Under the pieces are notes generated by a model. That model ran no database searches and had not been told where the DNA came from. It saw nothing but the letters and a program-made list of their open reading frames with translations. A stretch of DNA of 64,000 bases. It comes from Candidatus Schekmanbacteria bacterium. GTDB taxonomy: Bacteria > CSSED10-310 > JACPHN01. This document shows, in pieces, positions 1 through 8,768 of the stretch. The position numbers were made by a program, and so were the translations under genes. The DNA lies in contig JACPHN010000084.1 of the NCBI GenBank assembly GCA_016188575.1, positions 1 through 64,000 of the forward strand, read 5' to 3'. Position 1 is the stretch's first letter; the number at the start of each line of letters is the position of its first letter.

Positions 1-462
1 CGCCCCGTCGATGGCCTGGCCGCGATGCGTCTCCCGCCTCCCGTCAAGATGATCGTGGACATTCGCGACGCCTACGACACCGCCGAAGCCGAAATAGAGT
101 CAATCCTGCAGGGGTTGAACCGCGGCTATGGGACACCGAAGCCGTGGCCGCGCTTTTCCGAATGGGCGGTTCCCCGTCTCCAACAACTTGACCGCACCAA
201 TTACTACACCCGGATTTACACGATCCGGTCGCTCGTCAATCTGGGTAAGTTTCGCGAGGCGCTTGCCGAGGCGAACGCCGCGCTCGAGGAGCGTCGTGGC
301 AAGATCTACTCGGGGATGAGAGCCGAACAAGAAAAGCTCGAGAGCTACGCGTCTGAGCTCGAGAGGGTAGTCGCGGAAATCCCTGAGGGAGCCGAAGCGA
401 TAGGCGTCTTCGTTGGCGAGCCGTTCAAGGCGCGTCTCTTCTACCAAACCTACCGCAAGTAG
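1..462 (+). CDS. hypothetical protein, possibly 5'-partial
   Basis: I do not recognise the family. The first ATG in the window is at 25 and gives 145 residues, but the frame stays open to base 1, so the true start may lie outside. The protein is soluble, charged and probably helical. A segment around residues 60-90 (YTRIYTIRSLVNLGKFREAL) resembles one TPR-like helical hairpin, followed by a charged helix. There is no signal peptide or membrane segment. A 7-bp inverted repeat (gcagccg/cggctgc, 528-544) lies downstream and could end the transcript. No function is proposed. Confidence 0.5.
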   Translation, partial: RPVDGLAAMRLPPPVKMIVDIRDAYDTAEAEIESILQGLNRGYGTPKPWPRFSEWAVPRLQQLDRTNYYTRIYTIRSLVNLGKFREALAEANAALEERRGKIYSGMRAEQEKLESYASELERVVAEIPEGAEAIGVFVGEPFKARLFYQTYRK

Positions 463-769
463 CGGTGGTACCCCAACTCGACCGCCGCTGCGACTCCCCC
501 TCAGATGGTGAGGGAAAAGACCGATTCGCAGCCGGCGCGGCTGCCCGGCGGACGGCCCTTTTCGTCTCAGCAGTGTTGCGCGTCGTCAGTATCGCATTTC
601 GATCACCTGAGGCTTGCCTGATCCTCACTGATTGGCGGCTCGAGGCGCCTTCTTCGAGATTCCAGTGGCGCCGTCCGGCGGCGCGCGGCGCGGCGAGGAG
701 CTTGTTGACTTCGCACCGACAACGGATCATTCTGCTCATGATGTCCAAGATGACCAAGAGGAGGTCAGC
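463..769. other. intergenic region before vapBC
   Basis: No convincing gene is seen. It holds a GC-rich hairpin (528-544) that could terminate the upstream gene, and a weak promoter-like pair ahead of the antitoxin gene: TTGACT at 705-710 and CATTCT at 728-733 with a 17-bp spacer. Confidence 0.4.
705..733 (+). promoter_or_regulatory. possible vapBC promoter
   Basis: TTGACT (705-710), 17 bp, CATTCT (728-733). The -35 box is good and the -10 box poor (3 of 6). The expected start lies about 30 bases before the antitoxin ATG at 770. Confidence 0.3.
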
Positions 770-1054
770 ATGTCCATCACCATCAGCGCGGCCGCGGCAA
801 AGGCGGGCTTCGCGGAGTGCCTTCGAGCCGTTGAGCAGGGAGAAGCGGTCGTCGTGACTCGATACGGGAAGCCCGTAGCCGCCATCGTCGCGCCCGCGGA
901 GTGGGAGAGGCTAAAGAGGCTTCGGGCATGCGGGCCGGAGGATGGCCTGGCGCGCCTCGTGGAAACGTTCGACGATGCAGAGGAGCTCGTCCATGTGTTG
1001 TCCGCCCTCGAAGCCGAACGTACCGCACCGAGGCCCCTACCGGACTTGGAGTAG
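770..1054 (+). CDS. Phd/YefM-type antitoxin
   Basis: This 94-residue protein starts with the Phd/YefM DNA-binding fold (MSITISAAAAKAGFAECLRA, then VVVTRYGKPVAAIVAPAEW), the region that binds the operator and carries the antitoxin function in this family. The C-terminal part should bind and neutralise the toxin. ATG 770 is chosen because a strong ribosome site (AAGAGGAGG) lies just upstream; the frame is open further 5' but those codons are not typical of the family. It ends three bases before the PIN toxin start, so the pair is translationally linked. By family rule the complex represses its own promoter. Confidence 0.85.
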   Translation: MSITISAAAAKAGFAECLRAVEQGEAVVVTRYGKPVAAIVAPAEWERLKRLRACGPEDGLARLVETFDDAEELVHVLSALEAERTAPRPLPDLE

Positions 1055-1057
1055 CGC

Positions 1058-1480
1058 GTGCCGTACCTGTTCGATACCATCGCCATCTCCGAAGCCATGC
1101 GACCCAGGCCGAACGAGGCCTACGTCGAGTGGCTCAGGCATCTGCCGAGAGAGGACCAGTTCACCTGCACCGTCGTGATCGGAGAAATGTACGCGGGAGC
1201 GTACGCCTCGCAGGCACCGGCGAAGTGGTTAGAAAGGATCGAGAAGATGGTTCTTCCCGCGATGACGGTCCTGAGCTTCGATTTGCCCACGGCGCACGAG
1301 TACGGCCGTATGCGCGCGGTGCTTCGCCGGGCTGGTCGGCTCATCGAAGAGGCAGACATGATGATCGCCGCCACGGCGGTCCATCATGGGCTCATCCTGG
1401 TAACCGCTAATGTCTCGCATTTCTCGGCCGTTCCCGAGCTGTCTGTCCGCGGCTTTTCCCCTGGGGCCGCTCCTGGCTGA
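1058..1480 (+). CDS. vapC: VapC/FitB-type PIN-domain toxin
   Basis: This 140-residue PIN-domain protein is a predicted Mg2+-dependent ribonuclease. The acidic residues expected of the fold are visible: Asp6 (LFDT), Glu43 (IGEM), Asp100 (IEEAD) and Asn118 (TANVSHF). The RPRP-x-x-x-YVEWL segment after the first motif is typical of the FitB-like subgroup. It starts with GTG right after the antitoxin stop. One oddity is that the usual DTN motif reads DTI, so the Asn that helps order the metal site is missing; activity should not be assumed. Confidence 0.85.
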   Translation: MPYLFDTIAISEAMRPRPNEAYVEWLRHLPREDQFTCTVVIGEMYAGAYASQAPAKWLERIEKMVLPAMTVLSFDLPTAHEYGRMRAVLRRAGRLIEEADMMIAATAVHHGLILVTANVSHFSAVPELSVRGFSPGAAPG

Positions 1481-1806
1481 GCTACGCGCACCGATTGGTG
1501 TCGTCCCAGCACCTTCGACCTCCTCATTTCCCGCTTGGGCGAGCGCGCCGCCGGCGCCACGGCCGAACGTCGCGTCGCGCCGAGATCATGCACCCGCCAA
1601 CAAGGGCGGGATGCTCCGCCGCGCACCCGAGATCCGTGCGTGCTCGCTCACAGATAGGAGTTGGCGGCACGCAAATGGGCCGATGAGCGGGCTGGAGAGG
1701 GCCACACCTGACGCGGCGTGCCGCCACTGTCCCTGGCCGCGTTCTTGCAGCAGCTCTTGGCAAACCGCTATCGTGGCTCACAGCTCTAGCGACCAGGAGA
1801 AAAACC
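1481..1806. other. intergenic region after vapC
   Basis: No gene is supported. A 6-bp stem (CCCGCC 1593-1598 / GGCGGG 1605-1610) is a weak terminator candidate. A promoter-like pair is seen near the right end: TTGCAG 1745-1750, 18 bp, TATCGT 1769-1774. Confidence 0.4.
1745..1774 (+). promoter_or_regulatory. possible promoter of the 1206-residue protein gene
   Basis: TTGCAG (1745-1750), 18-bp spacer, TATCGT (1769-1774), each 4 of 6 to the sigma70 consensus. It would give a leader of about 25 bases containing the AGGAG ribosome site before ATG 1807. Confidence 0.3.
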
Positions 1807-4800
1807 ATGCCCAAGATCGATCGATCAGGTGCAGCCAGCGGGCGTCCAGTCAACACGGAGGGCCCCGACCCGTCCAAGGGCGCGGATGCCATCGCGAAAG
1901 CGAACGCCCAGCCGGCGTCCCCGCCACCGCCGAGCACCCAGGCTCAGGCGCCGAGGCAAGGCTTCGTCAACTACGATGACAGCGTCAGCACCAGGCAGCT
2001 CAAGAGCCTTTTCGCTTCTTCTCGACCGGTCCGGACGCAGGCCGCAACCGCGGCGCCCACGCCCGCGCCTGGTGGTTTCCAGGGCGGCTTCCGCGGCGCC
2101 GACCTCGCGCGCGATCCCCGGCTGCTCCAGCGCCTGGTCAGCGCTGCTCCGAGCGGGGCTACCGGCGACAAACGGGCTGCCGGCGCGCAGGGGAGTATGG
2201 TCAACAGCCTGTGGCGCGGTGGGCCTTACGCCTTCGGTGCCAATGTCCGCGGTCGCTATTCCGAGAAGGCCAGCTACGGCGGCCAGCCGGGCATCGGGCA
2301 TCCGCGCTTCGCGACGACGAGCGACGGGGGCGATCTCGTCTTGAGCGTCACCGGATTGCGCGGAAAGAATCCGCAAGCGACCCGCGTCATGGCGCTCGAC
2401 GCCGACGGCATTACGCGCGCGAACGGCGGACAATGGCCCGAGACGCCGGAAAAGCTCGCCGCGATCCTCAAGGGACACCCCGAGATGATCCTGGCCGACG
2501 TGCAGGCGGACCCGCCGGCGATGAATCGCATCAGCGGCATTCCCGCGGGCAAGAACGTAACGGTCCTGACAGGCGCTGAGGCGATCATGGGCACGCCGCC
2601 GCAAACGCCGCCGCCGAGCCAGGCCATGGTGACGAATTTCACTCAGATCCCGGCCGAGCACCAACTGGCGCTGGGCGGCCCCGCCACGTCTCCGCCCGCG
2701 GGGCGTGTGGATCCCGCCACTGCAGCCGCGCCGGCCGCCGCCAGGCAAAGCATCGACGGCCTGAAATCCGGGCTTCGCAGCCAAATGCAGGAGCTTGCCA
2801 GGGACCCCCAGGTGTTCAAGAACGTTCTCCAGCAGGCGTTCGGGGACAAGATCACCGACGGCGTCGCTCGGGACCTGCTGGCGCGAGCGCGCAGCGGCGA
2901 TTTCCCGCTGCCCGAGACAATCTCCCTTGTGGACAGGAGCACGCTGCGCGGAAACAATGCCGCGTACTCTCCGGAGAACGGCGGCACGGTGCTGCTGAGC
3001 ACGGATCTGCTCGGCGACCCCCGAAAGCTCCTCGGCGCCTTTGCCGAGGAGGCGGGTCACCATCTTGACCGGGCGCTCGGCGGCAAGGACAGCAAGGGCG
3101 ACGAGGGACAGCTCTTTCTGTCCTCCCTGACAAAGCGAGGTCGCCTCACCGCCGATGACTATCGCGCCGCGATGGCGAGCGACGAGGGCTTCATCCAGGT
3201 TGCCGGGCGCACGTTGGCCGTCGAATTCCAGGACCAGTGGACGGGGGTATCAACGCCGAACCTGACGGGACCCGTTTCCTTCGGCGGCCTCGACGTTCAG
3301 CCGCTCGCGAGCGGCGTCGATGCGCCCATCGGGATTGCGGTCCGTCCTGAAGACAGCATCTCGGTTGGCTTCGACGCTGCTCAGAACATGGCGATCTACA
3401 CGATCAGCGGTCCGGGAATGGTCGACCGGACCTTTGCCGTCTATCAGAGCGGAAACGACTATGTGCTGACGATCGACGACCCCGCCGATCCTGACCCCAG
3501 CGTCAACCGCCACCTGGTGGTGCCGATGAACAAGAACCTCGGCGATCAGTGGCCGCGCGTCACATTTCTCGTGGCGGGCCAGGACAGCGTGGCGCAGAGC
3601 GAGCTTGCTCCCGGCGTCCCCGCCGGGCTGGCCGCGCGGATCTCGATCATGCGGCAGCCGTCCCCCGATGACGACGCGCAGAAAACCCTTGGCATGGTGC
3701 GCGAGCAGTTGCAGCACGGAGCGGATGCCGATGCGCTGGAGGTGCTCGCGGGGTATGCCCGGCAAGATCCCGAGGCGCTGCGCCCGGACGACTGGGAGTT
3801 GCTCATGCTGCGGGCGAACGAGCCGGATACCGCGGGCAACATGCCCAGGGAGCTCTGCCAGGAAGTGATCCAGAACGCGATCAATACTCAGCACTGGGGC
3901 GCGCAACAGGCGATGGATTCGCTTCTGCGCAACCCCGATCCGGGCGCGGTCAGCGTCAGGATCAAGGAACACTTGCTCGAGCAGCTTCAGCAGGCCACGA
4001 AGCTGGATCCGGCGCAGCAGCGCATGATCGCCGACGTCGCTCGCGATAACCAAGGGCATCGCAACGGTCTGGACCAAAAGGCGCTCAAGGCTCTTGTCGG
4101 CGCGGTCAACCGCGGCGATGCAGGCGCCGTGGACAACCTCGTGGGCGCGGCGGCGCCGCTTTCCGCGGTGACCAAGGCAGACCTCGCCGACCGCCTTACC
4201 GAGTCTCCGTCGAGCGAGGAGCGCCTCAAGGCGTTCAACGCCGAATTCGGAAAGGCGTGGTTCGAGCAGCTCGCGACAGCTTCTCCGGGCAGCCCGTTGG
4301 GTGAGTACAAGAAGCGCCTCGGCGCCATCGAAGCCGCACAGCGCAGCGGCTACCCGATAAAAATGGACAAGCTCAACGCCGAGCTCACGAGGCTCTGGGG
4401 CAGCGAGGAAGTCCAGGCCGCATACAAGGGGGCTCACCAGCGGGCGATGAAAGCGGTTTACGGCGAGTTTTTCGAGAACGGGGGTCAGGGACCCGTGGCG
4501 GCGATGGGAGACTACCTGACGAGCGATGCGTTTCAGGCCAGGCTGCAGCTCATGCCGCCCGAGGAGCGCGCGCGCACGATCGGCGAGGAGCTGGCGAAGC
4601 TCAAGGCGCTCGACCCGCGAGCGGCGGACGAAGCAGCGCTGGCGTTGGCGGCGCGCGAAGGTCTGGAGAACCCGCTGGCGGCGCTCGGAAAGGCAACGCC
4701 TCAAGAGCGGGAGGCGGCGTTCCGGGATGCGCTCGTTGGCGCCGGGGTGACGGCGACGGAGGTCGCGGGGCTGGCCGCGGCACTGACCGAAGCCGCCGAC

Positions 4801-5427
4801 GAGCTCAGCAAGCGGGTAGCTGAAGGCAAGGGCGGTTCGTTCAGCAGCATTCTTGCGGAGAAGGTGGCGGGGCTCCCCGGCGGTAGCAAGAAGGACGCGC
4901 TCGGCCGCCTGCTGCGCGGCGATGCGTTCAAGTCGATCCTGGGGGCGGCCTCGCTGAGCCTGGTGGCGCGCGATCTGGCCACCAATGGCTTTCCCGCCGA
5001 CCCGCTCGCCTGGGCCGGTGCCGCGAGGGACCTTCCCGACATGCTGGAGACCGGGCAAAATGTCGGCAAAGGCGTGGCGAAGCTGCTCGGGGCGAGCGAT
5101 GAGGCGCTGGAAGCCTCGCGGTTTCTAAGCGTATCCGCAAAGGCGCTCGACTACCTCGGTCCGGTGGGCGACGGGCTGGGCGTAGTCCTCGACAGCTACG
5201 CGGCGTACGAGGAATTCAGCAAGGGAGACCTCGGAGAAGGAGTCGCAAACCTCGTATCGGTGAGCTCGTCAGCGATTGCGCTGGCGGCAGCCGTCGGGAT
5301 CGTGGCCAGCCCGGCGCTCATCGCCGGTGCCATTGTGCTGGGGATGGGCGCCACGGCGTACAAGCTGTTCTGGGCAGAAGATGATGACTACACGATGCTG
5401 CGGGAAATGGGCCTGTTGGCGGAATGA
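1807..5427 (+). CDS. large protein with EExGHHxD/GDEG motif
   Basis: This 1206-residue protein has no signal peptide. Residues 1-95 are Pro/Ala/Gln-rich and probably disordered. Residues 390-470 contain LLSTDLLGD, AFAEEAGHHLD (E414, E415, H418, H419, D421) and KGDEGQLF (431-437), then a short strand-rich end. I know this arrangement from large extracellular calcium-binding proteins as a putative metallohydrolase-like module; catalysis is inference. The middle (about 630-1000) is helical, and residues 1145-1185 form a Gly/Ala-rich hydrophobic segment that could enter membranes. The start has a good AGGAG site. It could be an effector or polymorphic-toxin-like protein, but no immunity gene or secretion gene is adjacent apart from the upstream toxin-antitoxin pair. 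Confidence 0.75.
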   Translation: MPKIDRSGAASGRPVNTEGPDPSKGADAIAKANAQPASPPPPSTQAQAPRQGFVNYDDSVSTRQLKSLFASSRPVRTQAATAAPTPAPGGFQGGFRGADLARDPRLLQRLVSAAPSGATGDKRAAGAQGSMVNSLWRGGPYAFGANVRGRYSEKASYGGQPGIGHPRFATTSDGGDLVLSVTGLRGKNPQATRVMALDADGITRANGGQWPETPEKLAAILKGHPEMILADVQADPPAMNRISGIPAGKNVTVLTGAEAIMGTPPQTPPPSQAMVTNFTQIPAEHQLALGGPATSPPAGRVDPATAAAPAAARQSIDGLKSGLRSQMQELARDPQVFKNVLQQAFGDKITDGVARDLLARARSGDFPLPETISLVDRSTLRGNNAAYSPENGGTVLLSTDLLGDPRKLLGAFAEEAGHHLDRALGGKDSKGDEGQLFLSSLTKRGRLTADDYRAAMASDEGFIQVAGRTLAVEFQDQWTGVSTPNLTGPVSFGGLDVQPLASGVDAPIGIAVRPEDSISVGFDAAQNMAIYTISGPGMVDRTFAVYQSGNDYVLTIDDPADPDPSVNRHLVVPMNKNLGDQWPRVTFLVAGQDSVAQSELAPGVPAGLAARISIMRQPSPDDDAQKTLGMVREQLQHGADADALEVLAGYARQDPEALRPDDWELLMLRANEPDTAGNMPRELCQEVIQNAINTQHWGAQQAMDSLLRNPDPGAVSVRIKEHLLEQLQQATKLDPAQQRMIADVARDNQGHRNGLDQKALKALVGAVNRGDAGAVDNLVGAAAPLSAVTKADLADRLTESPSSEERLKAFNAEFGKAWFEQLATASPGSPLGEYKKRLGAIEAAQRSGYPIKMDKLNAELTRLWGSEEVQAAYKGAHQRAMKAVYGEFFENGGQGPVAAMGDYLTSDAFQARLQLMPPEERARTIGEELAKLKALDPRAADEAALALAAREGLENPLAALGKATPQEREAAFRDALVGAGVTATEVAGLAAALTEAADELSKRVAEGKGGSFSSILAEKVAGLPGGSKKDALGRLLRGDAFKSILGAASLSLVARDLATNGFPADPLAWAGAARDLPDMLETGQNVGKGVAKLLGASDEALEASRFLSVSAKALDYLGPVGDGLGVVLDSYAAYEEFSKGDLGEGVANLVSVSSSAIALAAAVGIVASPALIAGAIVLGMGATAYKLFWAEDDDYTMLREMGLLAE

Positions 5428-5479
5428 CGGTCCCGTCCGGGCTTTTGGTGGCAGCGAGATGCCCGTGCCGCGGCCGTAA

Positions 5480-5552
5480 CTTCCCCTCGCAAGCTGGCGG
5501 GAGGGAAGGAGGGGATGCTGTTGCCTCGACGCCGAACAGGCGGTGCATTCAG
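5480..5552. repeat. partial copy of ~140-bp MITE-like repeat (right half)
   Basis: The right end (cgaacaggcggtgcattcag, near 5533-5551) matches the right ends of the full copies at 22535, 24308 and 28790. The G-rich hairpin arm before it is recognisable, but the left end is not. Confidence 0.5.
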
Positions 5553-5692
5553 GGAGGATTGGAGACCTTGGCCTGACGCCTGCTTTCGGCTATGCTGTCG
5601 ACGCGCTGGCGGATGGCCTCGCGGGTGAGCGCGCCAGGCGCACGCAGGTCAGCGCCACGACGCGCGAGAGAAACGAGGAAACGGCGGCACCA

Positions 5693-7327
5693 ATGCAAGA
5701 ACGCGAAGCCAAGTCAGGAACGAGCTGGCGGGCCCGGCTGCCGCAGTGGGCGAGCGGGCGGCTGGCGCTGGGCGGCTGCGCCCTGATCATGGCCATCGGC
5801 CTGGGGCTGCGCTTGCTCGGCATCGCCTGGGGTGCACCGGACCGTCTGGACTTCAACTACGACGAGGACGGTCTCGTCATGCAGCGGGCGCTGCAGATTT
5901 CCTGGTCGAACCTCGACGAGCGCTATCCCGGATACCCTTCATTCCTCTATTTCTTGATCGCGGGGACGTGCGCAATCCTGAGGCGGCTGGGCGTGGTGAG
6001 CGAGACCTGGCACGCCTATCTCGTGGGCCGCCACATCAGTGTTTTTTTTGGTGTGCTCACAGTGGCGGCGGCCTTCGCTCTCGCCCGGAGGCTTGGCGGC
6101 CGCAACACCGCCGCAATGCTGGCCGCGCTGTGGGTAGCGCTGTTGCCGCTGCACGTCTGGGAGAGCCATTTTGCCGCCACGGACGTGCTCATGACCTTCT
6201 GGATAACGGCGGCGCTGGTGGCGTCGCTGCGCCTGTTCGAGAAGCAGCGGAGCGCCGACTACGCGCTTGCCGGTGCCCTTTGCGGGCTGGCGACCGGGAG
6301 CAAGTATACGGCGGCACTGGTCTTCGTCGCGCCGGCGGTAGCCGCAGTGGCGTCGGGCGTGCGCCCCGCGCGGGCAGTGCGTCTGTTGGCCGTGGCAGCG
6401 GTGGCCGGGCTCGCGGCGTGCTTCATCGTTACGCCGTTCACGTTCATCCAATTCGCCGATTTCTGGCAGGGAATGGAGTTCGAGAATCAACATGTGCACG
6501 GTGGGCACTACGGATTCAGCCTCCCGGCTCCCGGGCCGTTGTACCGGCGTTACATCTATCAATTGGCGGCGGCGTGGCCTTTCAGCTTCGGTTTCGCGCT
6601 GTACGCGTGCGCGTTGGTAGGCGTTGCCTACGCGGCGCGCCGTCTCGGCCGGCGCGGTCTGGTCGTACTGGCGTTTGCCGGCGTCTTCTTCGGAGTAACG
6701 GGGAGCTGGACGTTTACCCCATTGCGCTACTCCTTGCCGATTCTGGTCATCGGCGCAGTCCTCGCGGGACTGTGGCAGGAGGCCTGGCTAGCCGCCCCAG
6801 GCCGGGCCAGGCGGCTCGTAGGTGCGGCGGCGGTCGTCGCTACCGCCGGGTACACCGGGATATTCACGTATCAAACCACAGATCGGTTTCGGCATGATAC
6901 GCGCATCGAGGCAGGTGATTGGATCCGCTCGGAGGTTCCTGCTGGGACCAACATGCTCTTCTTGGGGTATCATCCGTACATGGCGTGGGCGTCGCGCGAG
7001 AGGCATGCCGTCCACTTCGCAGAAGATAACACGATTGGTGACGTGAGGTTCTTGCAGCGACACGAGCTCATTCAGCTCTCCTCGATGATGTATGAACGCG
7101 CCTATCGGCATCGGAACGCGATGGTGCACGGCTATCACAAATTGCGGGTGCATCAACGTCCATTCACGCTGGTCAAGCGATTTACAGCGCCGTTTCTGAA
7201 CAAGGCTTGGTACCGGTATCTGGACCCGATGTTTGAAGGCTATTTCGTGTCGCCGACGATTGAGCTCTATGTCCGCGACGACAAGCTAGCGAGCTACGGC
7301 GTGGGTGGGGCGCCGCCAGCGGAGTAG
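5693..7327 (+). CDS. GT39-like membrane glycosyltransferase
   Basis: This is a 544-residue polytopic membrane protein with about 10-12 hydrophobic helices. After TM1 it carries NYDEDGLVMQ in the first periplasmic loop, where ArnT/PMT-like (GT-C fold) enzymes have their catalytic acidic residue; the following YPGYPSFLYFL is also typical. Such enzymes move a sugar from a polyprenyl-phosphate donor to a lipid or protein on the outer face of the inner membrane. ATG 5693 is preferred over the longer frame from 5543 because translation then begins directly before TM1. The substrate cannot be read from the sequence; the neighbour lpxC makes an envelope lipid plausible. Confidence 0.75.
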   Translation: MQEREAKSGTSWRARLPQWASGRLALGGCALIMAIGLGLRLLGIAWGAPDRLDFNYDEDGLVMQRALQISWSNLDERYPGYPSFLYFLIAGTCAILRRLGVVSETWHAYLVGRHISVFFGVLTVAAAFALARRLGGRNTAAMLAALWVALLPLHVWESHFAATDVLMTFWITAALVASLRLFEKQRSADYALAGALCGLATGSKYTAALVFVAPAVAAVASGVRPARAVRLLAVAAVAGLAACFIVTPFTFIQFADFWQGMEFENQHVHGGHYGFSLPAPGPLYRRYIYQLAAAWPFSFGFALYACALVGVAYAARRLGRRGLVVLAFAGVFFGVTGSWTFTPLRYSLPILVIGAVLAGLWQEAWLAAPGRARRLVGAAAVVATAGYTGIFTYQTTDRFRHDTRIEAGDWIRSEVPAGTNMLFLGYHPYMAWASRERHAVHFAEDNTIGDVRFLQRHELIQLSSMMYERAYRHRNAMVHGYHKLRVHQRPFTLVKRFTAPFLNKAWYRYLDPMFEGYFVSPTIELYVRDDKLASYGVGGAPPAE

Positions 7328-7402
7328 CGCGGAGCTGCTGCCAGAGGCAAGGCGAGCCTGCCTGAATCATTTGTGTGTGTTTCCCGCACCACGAGGCAGG
7401 GT

Positions 7403-7436
7403 GCGGCGGTGTGGCGCGGTTGCGCCACACTGCTGC
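7403..7436 (+). terminator. hairpin after the glycosyltransferase gene
   Basis: A perfect 9-bp inverted repeat (GTGTGGCGC 7409-7417 / GCGCCACAC 7422-7430, loop GGTT) extends to about 15 pairs in RNA when G-U pairs are allowed. No T tract follows, so it is either an unusual terminator or an RNA processing structure. Confidence 0.5.
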
Positions 7437-7478
7437 CGATGGGCCTGCGAAACCGCTTCGGAACGCTATTCACGGTGA

Positions 7479-7494
7479 TGGCCCGCATTTTGCA
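7479..7494 (+). promoter_or_regulatory. candidate sigma54 promoter of lpxC
   Basis: The sequence TGGCCCGCATTTTGCA fits the sigma54 pattern TGGCACG-N4-TTGCA with one mismatch. The -24 GG and -12 GC are separated by exactly ten bases. The start site would be near 7505, leaving a 90-base leader before lpxC. No activator site was identified. Confidence 0.35.
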
Positions 7495-7593
7495 GATAGC
7501 TCGGCGCGAGGGGTAACGGGACCCCGACCAAGAAAGAAGCTGCGCGAGTGATGCGTGCAACAGTCACGCTGGTAAAGAGAAGGGGTTGTTTCG

Positions 7594-8583
7594 ATGCGTA
7601 TCGTTCAGGTCGAAAGCCCGAAGTTTGACCGGATCCGCACGCTGGCGGACCAGGTGGAAATCTCCGGAATCGGTCTTCACACGGGAAAACCAGTAAAGCT
7701 GATCATGGCACCGGGCCGCACGGGTAGAGGAATAGAGGTTTGCCGCCCTGTGGCCGGTCACCAACTTCGCCGCATTCCGGTGCGCCTCGAGAACGTGCTG
7801 GATACCGACCACTGCATCACGATCGGTCGGGATGGAGTGGAAGTGTGCACGATCGAGCACGTGATTTCGGCACTTGCGGGGCTCGGAATCGGATCGTGCG
7901 AGATCTTTGTCGATGGTCCCGAGTTTCCGATTGTCGATGGGAGTGCCCTACCGTTCGTACGCCTCATTCAGGAGGCCAAGGTGGTGTGCACCGACGAGGA
8001 GCGCCGGGCGTGGGAGGTGCTGGCTCCGGCGGTGGTCAGTCAGAATGGTTCTTTTATCTCCGCGTTTCCCGACAAGTGTCGCCGCATTAGCTACACGATC
8101 GATTTTGCTCATCCTGTGGTGGGCAAGGACAGCGTTTCGCTCGAGATTGACGAGCGCACCTATGCGCGGGAGGTTGCGGCGGCCCGCACATTTGGATTCC
8201 TTGCCGAAGTCGAGTGGCTGCGTTCTCGCGGGCTGGCACTGGGTGGCAGGCTCGAGAACGCCGTGGTTGTGGGCGACTGTGAGCTGCTCAACCCGCCGCT
8301 GCGGATGCCGGACGAGTTCGTGCGGCACAAGATCCTCGACGCTGTCGGCGATCTCTCCATCCTGGGCGCGCCGCTGATCGGTCACGTATGTGCGTACAAG
8401 GCGTCGCACCGGCTTCACGTGTCGCTGGCGCGGCAACTGGTTGGTGCAGGAATGGTGCGCAACGTGCCTTATGCGGACGTGGCGGGTGACGCAGTGCTAC
8501 CGGTGCGGCGGCACATCGTACACGATGGCGCTTTCGCGGGTCGCGCGGACGCACCGGAGTTTTCCGTGGCCGCACAGGCCTGA
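7594..8583 (+). CDS. lpxC: UDP-3-O-acyl-N-acetylglucosamine deacetylase
   Basis: LpxC catalyses the first committed step of lipid A synthesis in the cytoplasm, a Zn2+-dependent deacetylation. The 329-residue length is normal. Zinc ligands and catalytic residues are visible: Glu88-His89 (TIEHVISAL), His245 and Asp249 (VRHKILDAVGD), and His272 (YKASHRLH), with the opening SGIGLHTG motif. ATG 7594 follows an AGAAGGGG ribosome site. It stands alone; the converging gene downstream is a kinase. It is good evidence for a lipopolysaccharide-type outer membrane. Confidence 0.97.
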   Translation: MRIVQVESPKFDRIRTLADQVEISGIGLHTGKPVKLIMAPGRTGRGIEVCRPVAGHQLRRIPVRLENVLDTDHCITIGRDGVEVCTIEHVISALAGLGIGSCEIFVDGPEFPIVDGSALPFVRLIQEAKVVCTDEERRAWEVLAPAVVSQNGSFISAFPDKCRRISYTIDFAHPVVGKDSVSLEIDERTYAREVAAARTFGFLAEVEWLRSRGLALGGRLENAVVVGDCELLNPPLRMPDEFVRHKILDAVGDLSILGAPLIGHVCAYKASHRLHVSLARQLVGAGMVRNVPYADVAGDAVLPVRRHIVHDGAFAGRADAPEFSVAAQA

Positions 8584-8608
8584 GGGCGAGGCAGCGCCGG
8601 CTGGAGGG

Positions 8609-8633
8609 GCCGCCCCGGGGGAATTGGGGCGGC
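8609..8633. terminator. hairpin between convergent lpxC and kinase genes
   Basis: A perfect 8-bp stem, GCCGCCCC (8609-8616) / GGGGCGGC (8626-8633), lies in the 185-bp gap between convergent genes. There is no T tract on either strand. Confidence 0.45.
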
Positions 8634-8768
8634 GAAATCGCGGCCCTCAGAGGCCGCGGCTGCCGGCATCAGCGGGGACGCGAACAGGTGGCGGCAGGTG
8701 CCCGGCAACCGCAGCGTGGCGCCAGCGCCCCTGGCGCGCCTCATCCGGGGCGAGATTGCGGGGGACAA

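Noticed and set aside
3250-5058. 602-codon minus-strand frame inside the large protein gene
   Set aside because: It is a shadow of GC-rich coding DNA: Arg/Leu-rich, no start context and no family sequence.
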